This document shows, one piece after another, positions 1-6,779 of a stretch of DNA of 10,046 bases. Below the pieces are notes generated by a model. The model was not told where the DNA came from. It was given only the letters and a program-made list of their open reading frames with translations, and searched no databases. Within the stretch, counting starts at the first letter, position 1. Each line of letters starts with the position of its first letter. Source of the DNA: Klebsiella pneumoniae (GTDB lineage: Bacteria > Bacteroidota > Bacteroidia > Flavobacteriales > Flavobacteriaceae); assembly GCA_943325355.2 (NCBI GenBank), contig CALPPA020000054.1:1-10046 (forward strand). Direction: 5' to 3'. A program made the translations under genes and the position numbers.

Positions 1-513
1 AATGACTGGAAAATTCCATTTATCCCTGTTATCCCAAGATTTTCTGGAACCAATTTTTTTATTGAATCTGGTGCATAGTGTCTGGGCACTTTTAATGATT
101 ACGTTTTTGTATTCTTCCGAATGGGTAATTTCAAACCCTTTTCCAAAACTGCAATAAATTTTAAAACCCATATCGTGAGTGCCTCCATTGAATTTTTCTT
201 TTTCAAGGAAAGGAATCCATTTTTGAGCTCTTTCTTTATACTTGGAATCAGCTGTCAGCAAATATAATTGCCAAAGATTACCCACATAAAAACCACTGGT
301 CCAATCTTTAGAAGGTACTTTTTTTATTTCACCTGTTTTTACTGACATACTTCTTGGAAACCCGACGGAATCTATTGGGTTTTCAAGAAGTTTTTCAAAG
401 CGATTGTTGAGTTGTATGTTCGTAGTGGTTTTATATACATTGTTCTGCGCATTGCAATAGAAATTGGATAACGCAAATACAAGAAAAAGAAATAAAGAAT
501 TAAATATCTTCAT
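1..513 (-). CDS. Secreted GH88 unsaturated glucuronyl hydrolase, 5' part (runs off left edge)
   Basis: The frame is open from the ATG at 513 to the left edge (171 residues, 3' end missing). Family GH88 enzymes hydrolyse the unsaturated uronic acid that polysaccharide lyases leave at the non-reducing end of oligosaccharides. Visible landmarks are a signal peptide (residues 1 to about 22, ending CNA before Q), the alpha/alpha-barrel motif WTSGFYVGNLW (71-81), the HDMGF motif with D114, which matches the first catalytic Asp of the family, and SWD...WNFPVI (159-171) just before the edge. The second catalytic Asp, normally shortly after this motif, would lie outside the window. Complete family members are about 380-420 residues, so roughly 40% is present. 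It follows the HTCS gene and has its own promoter-like region with a 22-base direct repeat upstream. GH105 also acts on unsaturated uronates, but HDMGF and the SWD/FPVI block fit GH88 better. The exact substrate cannot be told. Confidence 0.9.
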   Translation of the reverse strand, partial: MKIFNSLFLFLVFALSNFYCNAQNNVYKTTTNIQLNNRFEKLLENPIDSVGFPRSMSVKTGEIKKVPSKDWTSGFYVGNLWQLYLLTADSKYKERAQKWIPFLEKEKFNGGTHDMGFKIYCSFGKGFEITHSEEYKNVIIKSAQTLCTRFNKKIGSRKSWDNRDKWNFPVI

Positions 514-537
514 AGCTAGATTAAAAATTTGTTATTG

Positions 538-636
538 TTAATTGAAATAAAAAAATATCAATAATAAAATCATCGAGATTATCAGCACGATTAGTGTAAA
601 TTCAAGTACAATGATTTTTGCTTTATTAAATTTCAT
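538..636 (-). CDS. Possible 32-residue single-pass membrane peptide (uncertain small ORF)
   Basis: An ATG at 636 opens a 32-codon frame ending TAA at 538. The peptide has a short basic N-terminus (MKFNKAK) followed by a hydrophobic stretch of about 22 residues (IIVLEFTLIVLIISMILLLIFF), interrupted only by one Glu, which looks like a single transmembrane helix. It lies between the HTCS gene and the GH88 gene, 24 bases before the GH88 ATG. A promoter-like TATATTTG box ends only four bases before its ATG, so the predicted transcript would start at or very near the ATG and the peptide would be made from a leaderless message. I recognise no family. The alternative is that this stretch is simply an untranslated leader of about 120 bases for GH88. 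AT-rich sequence readily gives hydrophobic codons by chance, so this is a tentative call. Confidence 0.25.
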   Translation of the reverse strand: MKFNKAKIIVLEFTLIVLIISMILLLIFFYFN

Positions 637-640
637 TCTA

Positions 641-667
641 CAAATATAAAATGAGATTGCGATTCAA
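641..667 (-). promoter_or_regulatory. Bacteroidota-type promoter upstream of GH88 gene
   Basis: Read on the minus strand, TTG (667-665) is followed after 16 bases by TATATTTG (648-641), a full match to the Bacteroidota -7 consensus TAnnTTTG. The spacing is slightly short of the usual 17-23. Transcription would start near 634-636. It would drive the GH88 gene and the small ORF if that is real. The -33 TTG lies inside the proximal copy of the direct repeat at 662-695. Confidence 0.45.
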
Positions 668-695
668 AAATCCGAAAATAGGTATTCAAATATCC
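662..695 (-). promoter_or_regulatory. 22-base-period direct repeat, candidate operator for the HTCS
   Basis: Two copies of GGATWTTTGAAT lie on the minus strand: GGATATTTGAAT (695-684) and GGATTTTTGAAT (673-662), 11 of 12 identical, with a 22-base offset (about two helical turns). Each is preceded by CTATTT, at 701 and 681, so the similarity covers nearly 20 bases with a 2-base indel. The proximal copy overlaps the -33 TTG of the promoter for GH88. AraC-family proteins classically bind direct repeats about 21 bases apart overlapping the -35 region (araI1/I2). Binding by the adjacent HTCS is inference. Confidence 0.45.
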
Positions 696-719
696 AAATA
701 GTGAGTAAAATAGTAGTTT

Positions 720-776
720 TTATAGGTCAATAGAGTCGTTAGAAAATTTATTCATGTATTGCGAGGGAGTTTCGCC
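720..776 (-). other. In-frame C-terminal remnant of the HTCS AraC domain beyond a TAG stop
   Basis: Immediately after the HTCS stop TAG (779-777) the same frame continues as GETPSQYMNKFSNDSIDL and ends at TAA (722-720). GETPSQY is the canonical last motif of AraC-type domains, which usually read F(K/Q)KxFGxTPSxY. The upstream frame ends CFQKK, so the TAG occupies the position of the conserved aromatic residue before Gly. Reading through would give a 1369-residue protein with a normal C-terminus. This stretch is therefore former (or mis-sequenced) coding sequence rather than intergenic DNA. Confidence 0.8.
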
Positions 777-3700
777 CTATTTCTTTTGGAAGCATTTACT
801 AAAATACTTTGGGTTATTGAAACCCACTTTATAACTAATCTGGGATATATTCATCTTGTTTTGTTCTAAAAAATAAGCTGCTCGTTTCATCCTGATTTCA
901 TGAATAAATTCATTGGGAGTAAAATTAGTCCAAGCTTTTACTTTGGTAAACAACATCGTTCTGCTTACTCCTAATTCCGAACAAAATAACTGGATATCAA
1001 ATTGCTCATTGGCAATATTATCTTCGACTATTTTAAATGCCTTTTTAAGCAACTGCTCGTCTAAAGAAGAAAAGGTGATTTCACTGGCTAAAAAATTGCC
1101 TTCGCTGGAGAATTTTGATTTTAATCGTTGGGCCGATTCCAATAAATTCTTGATTTTTAATTTAAATTCAACTAAATCAAAAGGTTTACTGATATAATCG
1201 TCAGCACCACTTTCCAATCCTTCGATTTTATATACCAATGAAGATCTAGAGGTAAGCAAAATTACTGGGATATGGCTTGTTTTAATATTTTCTTTAATCT
1301 TGGCACAAAGTTCAGTCCCAACCATTTCGGGCATAACTACATCACTGACAATCAAATCTGGAACATACTTCAAAGCTTTCTTTAATCCTTTTACTCCATT
1401 CTCGGCAGTAATTACATTGTAGGTGTCTTTTAGAAAATTTTTCATAAAGGACCGTAACACTTTGTGGTCTTCTACAATTAGAATGGTGAGTCTATCATTT
1501 GTAAGATCAAAATCTTTGATATCTTCGTCTTCTTTAATTTCATCCAAATTTAATTGGGAAGTATAAAGCGTTAAATCATCACTAATTTTAAAATCCTTTA
1601 GAATCTCATTCTCAGATAAATGCTCTTTGCCAAGAGGCAACTTTACAGTAAAAATAGCACCGTTTTTACTTTTATTCTCTACATTTATAGCTCCTTTATG
1701 GAGGTTGACAATGTTTTTTACGATTGATAAACCTATTCCTGTTCCTTTATTATAATTGTTTTCAAGATTTTTATGTGTAGGGATTTCAAAAAACAAATCA
1801 AAAATTTTGTCTATATATTCCTCAGCAATACCTACTCCTGAGTCTTCTATTTCTATTACAATATCCTTTTCTTCTTTTTTTATATGTATCGAAATTATTC
1901 CTCCTTTAGGAGTGTATCTAAAAGCGTTTGATATTAAATTATAAAAAACTCTTTCTAATTTATTGCGATCATAATACACTAAAATTTCTTCATCAGATGT
2001 ACTAAAAGTAAAAATATAACCTCCATCTTTAGCAAATTCCGTAAAAGATAAAAATATTTCATTCAAAAATTTAACAATATTCCCTTCTGCTGATTCCAAA
2101 ATGAATTGATTGTTTTCAAATTTTCTAAAATCCATCAATCTGTTTATTAAACTTAAAAGATGGTTGGCACTACTTTCGATTACCTTTAACTTTTTAAACA
2201 TATCATTACTACCATTATAGTTGGAAAGAATTTGTTGTAATGGTGCCAAAATTAATGTCAAGGGAGTTCTAAACTCGTGAGATATATTGGTGAAAAATTG
2301 CAATTTTGCTGCCGTATTTTCTTTATCAATTTCCGCTTCTAAGTATTCTAATTCCAATTCCTTTTTGAGAATTTCTTTAGACTTAATAATCCACGCCAAC
2401 CAATATAAAGAAGCTCCAATTATAATAAAATAAAGTATAAAAGCCCATAAACTTCGCCACGGAGCTGGTTTAACAATTATTTCTAGTGTTGTTGGTAATG
2501 TATTCCATACACCATCATTGTTTGCTCCTCTAACTTCAAAAACATAAGTTCCTGATGTTTGTATCGTATATACAGCTTCTGTGTTTGTGGTATATGTCCA
2601 ATTGTTGTCTAAGCCAACCAATCGATAAGAATATTGATTATTTGTTGAATTTATAAAATTAGGCATCGCAAAATTGATGGAAATATTTGCCTTGTCGTGG
2701 CTAAGTGTCAATGATTTAGTATAGATAATGCTTTTTTCTAAAATATCTTGACCATCATTTACATAGACAGACTTATTTTTAACCTTGAAATCGGTAAGCA
2801 ATACTTGTGGAGAATATCCATTTACGGCAATACGATCTGAATCAAAATAGGTAACCCCTAAAGGTCCACCTAAATAAAATTTATGGGAATCCAATACCAA
2901 GTTAGCATTATCGTTAAACTCATTGCTAATTAGACCATCTTTTTGATTATAAATAACTATGTTATTTCTAGTAGAATTATATTTGATAATTCCATAATTA
3001 GAACTCAACCATAAATTATTTTTATTATCTTCTGAAATAGAATGAATGGATGTGATGGCAGAATTTTCAACAATTAGGTTAATTTTTTTAAAGATTTTTC
3101 CAGTAAACAAATAAAGTCCTTTAGCCTTTGTGCCAACCCATATTCTATCTTTTTTATCTTGAAAAACAGTTAGAATATCATCCCCTGAAAGCACTTTATT
3201 ATCGAAGAAAAAATGCCTAATTCTGTAATTTTTATTGCCAAAATCATTTAAATTAATACAATTTAGACCACTTTGAGTTCCAATCCAAAGGTTATCATTT
3301 TTATCAATCAAGAGTGTTCTGATTCTATTATTTGATAAAAAATTATCGGAGTAATTGTCATTCCCAATAATTTGATAGGTATTATTTGCAGTGTTATACC
3401 GTATCAATCCTTTCCCAAACGTTCCCAGCCAAAGAATATCGTTTATTCTACCTTTTTTTATAACATAGACTCCAGTTTCCTTCAATAATTTTTTTAAATC
3501 TGGTGCAATAGATTGATTGATGAATTGTTTAGAGTTTACGTTATAAGCTGACAAACCATCTGAAAATGTTCCAATCCACAAGATTCCCTTTTCTGAAAGA
3601 TACATTGATTTAATACTATTTCCAGATAACTCACTGCTTTTGCTTGCGGAAAGAAAACGAGTAGTTTCCGTCTTTTTATCAAGAATAGTGATTCCACCTC

Positions 3701-4829
3701 CTTCTGTACCAAAATATATATTGTTGTCTTTGTCGGCAACTATAGAACTTATAACATCAAAACTAAGGGCTTGCTTCCCTGAGCTTTGATTCAAATTTGA
3801 AAAATTGATGTTGGAAACATCCCAAATATGAACTCCATTATAATACGTACCTATCCAAACTGATCCTTTTTTGTCCGTATAAACAGATTTGACTTTTGTT
3901 ATATTAGATTTTTTATCTGCATTATTAACAATTTTCTGGATAGTTCCATTCTTTTGCATTACACTAATACCGCTATAAGTTCCTATCCACAAAGAGCCGT
4001 TAGTGTCGATATCTATTGCCCTAACGTCAACATCAATGCCGTTTTGCATCCCGTTTTCCAGAAGTGAAATTAGTTTTTTAGAGGAAGCTTCGAATTTATA
4101 AATCCCAGTCGTTTTAGTACCAATCCAAAGATTACCTGCAGCATCCTCTTTTATTTTTTGTACAAAAAAACCTTCTCTATTTTCTTGAAAATTAATGTGT
4201 TGAAATGAAAAAATTCCGTTTTTCCGACTTCTTAATTTGCACAAACCTTTTGCTGTACCTATCCAAATGGCCCCGCTTTTGGCTTCTAAAATACTTAAAA
4301 CAAAATTATTGGGAATACTTAATCGATTGCGACTCGAATGAAATAGTGAGGTAAACTTTTTTGTCGTTTTATTATAAATACTTAATCCACTAGAAGTACC
4401 TATCCAAATTTCATTCTTTATTTCTTTGATATCCCAAATGGTATTATTACACAAGGATTTGTCATTGTTTGCGTGAAAATATTGCTTAAAGGTATTCGTT
4501 ATGGGATTGTAACAATTGAGTCCATTATAGGTTCCAATCCACAAATTTCCGGATTTATCTTCTTGTATGGATAAAATGTCATTATTACTAATTGAGGTGG
4601 AATCTTTTGGATTATTTCGGAAAATGGTGAATTTATTCCCATCATATTTATTAAGACCGTCTCTTGTTCCAAACCACATTTGACCAATTTTATCTTGATG
4701 TATTGTAATGACGGAACTTTGAGAAAGACCATTTACAGTCGATATATTATTCAATCTATATTTATTGTTTTGGGAGAAAACCCCAAAAGCCATAAATAAA
4801 AAAGAAAGGAAATAAAGTTTAATTTTCAT
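777..4829 (-). CDS. Hybrid two-component system sensor/regulator (HTCS), C-terminus cut by a TAG
   Basis: One polypeptide of 1350 residues that senses a glycan fragment in the periplasm and controls transcription. In order: a signal peptide (1-19, cleaved before Q); 14 propeller repeats of the type LWIGTxxGLxxY (about 25-660), enough for two seven-bladed propellers; a Y_Y_Y domain (about 715-785, with YSYRLVGLDNNW); a membrane helix (about 793-814); a histidine kinase with SHEFRTPLT (phospho-acceptor H851), N-box N968 and the GTGIGLS loop (about 1027-1033); a receiver with acidic D1121, phospho-acceptor D1163 and K1215; and an AraC HTH domain (about 1277-1350). All catalytic residues are present. 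The frame stops right after FQKK, although GETPSQY follows in frame, so the final helix is lost while both HTH recognition helices remain. The start at 4829 is supported by the signal peptide directly following it. Likely targets are the neighbouring GH88 and beta-helix genes (inference). Confidence 0.95.
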   Translation of the reverse strand: MKIKLYFLSFLFMAFGVFSQNNKYRLNNISTVNGLSQSSVITIHQDKIGQMWFGTRDGLNKYDGNKFTIFRNNPKDSTSISNNDILSIQEDKSGNLWIGTYNGLNCYNPITNTFKQYFHANNDKSLCNNTIWDIKEIKNEIWIGTSSGLSIYNKTTKKFTSLFHSSRNRLSIPNNFVLSILEAKSGAIWIGTAKGLCKLRSRKNGIFSFQHINFQENREGFFVQKIKEDAAGNLWIGTKTTGIYKFEASSKKLISLLENGMQNGIDVDVRAIDIDTNGSLWIGTYSGISVMQKNGTIQKIVNNADKKSNITKVKSVYTDKKGSVWIGTYYNGVHIWDVSNINFSNLNQSSGKQALSFDVISSIVADKDNNIYFGTEGGGITILDKKTETTRFLSASKSSELSGNSIKSMYLSEKGILWIGTFSDGLSAYNVNSKQFINQSIAPDLKKLLKETGVYVIKKGRINDILWLGTFGKGLIRYNTANNTYQIIGNDNYSDNFLSNNRIRTLLIDKNDNLWIGTQSGLNCINLNDFGNKNYRIRHFFFDNKVLSGDDILTVFQDKKDRIWVGTKAKGLYLFTGKIFKKINLIVENSAITSIHSISEDNKNNLWLSSNYGIIKYNSTRNNIVIYNQKDGLISNEFNDNANLVLDSHKFYLGGPLGVTYFDSDRIAVNGYSPQVLLTDFKVKNKSVYVNDGQDILEKSIIYTKSLTLSHDKANISINFAMPNFINSTNNQYSYRLVGLDNNWTYTTNTEAVYTIQTSGTYVFEVRGANNDGVWNTLPTTLEIIVKPAPWRSLWAFILYFIIIGASLYWLAWIIKSKEILKKELELEYLEAEIDKENTAAKLQFFTNISHEFRTPLTLILAPLQQILSNYNGSNDMFKKLKVIESSANHLLSLINRLMDFRKFENNQFILESAEGNIVKFLNEIFLSFTEFAKDGGYIFTFSTSDEEILVYYDRNKLERVFYNLISNAFRYTPKGGIISIHIKKEEKDIVIEIEDSGVGIAEEYIDKIFDLFFEIPTHKNLENNYNKGTGIGLSIVKNIVNLHKGAINVENKSKNGAIFTVKLPLGKEHLSENEILKDFKISDDLTLYTSQLNLDEIKEDEDIKDFDLTNDRLTILIVEDHKVLRSFMKNFLKDTYNVITAENGVKGLKKALKYVPDLIVSDVVMPEMVGTELCAKIKENIKTSHIPVILLTSRSSLVYKIEGLESGADDYISKPFDLVEFKLKIKNLLESAQRLKSKFSSEGNFLASEITFSSLDEQLLKKAFKIVEDNIANEQFDIQLFCSELGVSRTMLFTKVKAWTNFTPNEFIHEIRMKRAAYFLEQNKMNISQISYKVGFNNPKYFSKCFQKK

Positions 4830-4849
4830 ACTATTTTTTATATCATCAA

Positions 4850-4879
4850 TAAAGATAATTAATTCTAGGCTAAAGCCAA
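4850..4879 (-). promoter_or_regulatory. Possible promoter of the HTCS gene
   Basis: On the minus strand TTG (4879-4877) is followed after 19 bases by TATCTTTA (4857-4850), matching TAnnTTTG except for the last base, with ideal spacing. Transcription would start near 4842, giving a leader of about 13 bases before the ATG at 4829. One mismatch in AT-rich DNA makes this only a candidate. I see no convincing terminator in the 140 bases between the beta-helix gene and the HTCS gene, so read-through from upstream is also possible. Confidence 0.35.
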
Positions 4880-4969
4880 CATTTCATTTATCCCGATTTT
4901 AATCTTTAAAGTAAACACTATTATTTAAGAATTATAACCTTTCGATAATTAATTATTTCTGGCATCAAA

Positions 4970-6655
4970 TTATTCCAACCGTTTTTTTAGTTGATAATCA
5001 TATAGTGAAGGAGTTGTAGCAATGGTTTTATTTAAAAATTCTATATAAACATCAGGACCATATTCTATTTTGAAATCTTGATTCCCATAAACGCCAATTA
5101 TCCTGGCAAAAGGACCATCATTCATACCATTTAGAAGTATTGGCATAGAAGTGTCGAATTTTCTCATAACGGCAATTTCAATATTCCAAAAAGTAGTAAA
5201 AGCACCGTGAGACGGCCTCCAGTAATCAGCTCCGCCTGCTAAAAATAATGGATAACTATTATCCGCCCTTGATGAGAAATGAACTTTTATATTATCGAAT
5301 AAATTCTGGTGATTAGCACCCGCATGTTGATCTAAATTAGGATTGGTAAAAATTTCACAATTTTGGTACACATCTTTTGAAGAAAAAGTATTAAAACTTA
5401 AAGGATGTACTGCATTATTATAGACTTTAAGATTTTTGACTAGTACATTATGAACCCCACCCATTGCAACAGTATAATGGGCAATATTATCGCCATCGGT
5501 AACAACATCCGCGATAGTTACATTAGCAATTTCTTCGGTTAAAATACCACTTTCAGCATTATGTATCACTACATCACGAACCCAACTGTTATAAATTCTA
5601 GTCAAGAAAATAGCATTATAGCCTTGCTCAACGTGGTGAGCCACTCTGGGTGTATTAGGGAAAGTGAAACTGAGGTGCTCAATACCCACTTCTGACAAAT
5701 GTTTCCATTCGACTAATTGTGCTTGATAATTTGTTTTAATTTCTAATAATAAAGGCGTTTTGATGGTGACTTTGTTGTTGGAAATTTTAACAATCTCTAC
5801 TTGTTGTCTTACAATAGGCAATGTTGGAAATTTCCAATGATGAGAACCCGGTTTTACCTCGGCACCATTATATAAAACGTTAATTAATTCTCCGTTTTCG
5901 CCTTCTTTATTAAATAATTGTAATTCAACTACATCTCCCACTTTCAGACTATTAGCTTCAGAAATGGTAAACGTATTAGAGCCTCTTTTGCCGGTCAAAA
6001 CTTTAGCCAAAACATTTAATTTAGAATCATATTTTTCCATATATGATTTTACTCTTTCATTGGGAACTTGGGTCCAAATGAATCCACCTGACCAAGCATA
6101 TTGAGAAAAAGGTAGGTCTAAATTATTCTCTTTTTCTCGTTGTCTTTTATCAAAAGTTACTAAATATTCCCTAAGTTCTTTCAATGATTCAGGGTCTTTT
6201 AAATACATCATCGGACGAGGACAAAAAATTTCGGTGCCTTCCTTTCCAGATCCAGCACCCCTCAAAACAAAATTACTGCGTTCAAGATATAAAACCTCGC
6301 TAAGAATAAGTCGACCAGCTGGCAATTGCAAAACCACGTCGCCATCTAAGTAACTTGCCGCTTTTATAGCCTTTAGTAAGGCTTTTGAATCGTCTAAAAC
6401 ATCATTTGCAATAACCCCATAATCGGTGGCATTAATTATTTGTTCTGACTTTTGAGGAAGTTTTACTTCTCCATAATGATAGCCAGCATAACTATAATCT
6501 GGCAAGTAGTTTTCTGAAGCTATCTTTTTATCCGTAATTATTTGGGGTAAATTTTGTGAAAATAAGTAGGTAGAAGAAAATAGTATTGTAATAAAAGTGA
6601 TTGCGATTGGAAATCCTTGATTACATATATTCGTGTATTTATTTAATTGGAACAT
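4970..6655 (-). CDS. Secreted right-handed beta-helix protein, pectate-lyase-like (probable polysaccharide-active enzyme)
   Basis: The protein has 561 residues. After a basic/polar N-region, a hydrophobic stretch (15-33) ending LFSQ looks like a signal peptide, so the protein should be exported. Residues 74-135 carry the signature that opens pectate-lyase-superfamily beta-helices: INATDYGVIANDVLDDSKAL, then LPAGRLILSEVLYL and LRGAGSGKEG. Residues of about 330-480 consist of short beta-rich repeats (IEHLSF, VRDVVIHNAESG, VTIADVV, VLVKNLKVYNN, VYQNCEIF) typical of solenoid rungs. A conserved-looking polar cluster QHAGANHQNLFD (H444, H449) is a candidate active-site or binding feature. The middle (about 180-300) holds an extra domain-like insertion. 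I cannot assign a PL or GH family; lyase, hydrolase or epimerase are all possible on this fold. It sits between a uronate catabolic block and the HTCS, downstream of a terminator, so it should have its own promoter. Confidence 0.75.
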   Translation of the reverse strand: MFQLNKYTNICNQGFPIAITFITILFSSTYLFSQNLPQIITDKKIASENYLPDYSYAGYHYGEVKLPQKSEQIINATDYGVIANDVLDDSKALLKAIKAASYLDGDVVLQLPAGRLILSEVLYLERSNFVLRGAGSGKEGTEIFCPRPMMYLKDPESLKELREYLVTFDKRQREKENNLDLPFSQYAWSGGFIWTQVPNERVKSYMEKYDSKLNVLAKVLTGKRGSNTFTISEANSLKVGDVVELQLFNKEGENGELINVLYNGAEVKPGSHHWKFPTLPIVRQQVEIVKISNNKVTIKTPLLLEIKTNYQAQLVEWKHLSEVGIEHLSFTFPNTPRVAHHVEQGYNAIFLTRIYNSWVRDVVIHNAESGILTEEIANVTIADVVTDGDNIAHYTVAMGGVHNVLVKNLKVYNNAVHPLSFNTFSSKDVYQNCEIFTNPNLDQHAGANHQNLFDNIKVHFSSRADNSYPLFLAGGADYWRPSHGAFTTFWNIEIAVMRKFDTSMPILLNGMNDGPFARIIGVYGNQDFKIEYGPDVYIEFLNKTIATTPSLYDYQLKKRLE

Positions 6656-6704
6656 ATATTCAATTTTTAAGTTTTCTATTGTTATATAAAATTTAGTTGA
6701 CGTT

Positions 6705-6739
6705 AAAAAAGCAGCTCCGAAGAAGAACTTCGGGGCTGC
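6705..6739 (-). terminator. Intrinsic terminator of the uxuA-uxaC-MFS block
   Basis: On the minus strand, GCAGCCCCGAAG and CTTCGGAGCTGC form an 11-pair stem (one internal C/A mismatch) around a five-base loop TTCTT, followed directly by six Ts (6710-6705). It begins 40 bases after the MFS stop codon and lies 49 bases before the beta-helix ATG. The right flank on the plus strand is A-rich rather than T-rich, so it acts on the minus strand only. It separates the catabolic block from the beta-helix gene. Confidence 0.85.
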
Positions 6740-6779
6740 AACAAAAAAAATTTAAAAAATCAAAAAAAAAATACTAAAA

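Noticed and set aside
777..779. HTCS truncation as a frameshift, or TAG as a recoded pyrrolysine codon
   Set aside because: The conserved tail continues in the same frame, so no indel is involved, and pyrrolysine use is not known in Flavobacteriaceae. A point mutation or read error is simpler.
4881..4893. GGATAAATGAAAT on the minus strand next to the -33 TTG of the HTCS promoter, resembling the GH88 upstream repeat
   Set aside because: Only one copy, with several mismatches to GGATWTTTGAAT and no partner 22 bases away; too weak to claim autoregulation.
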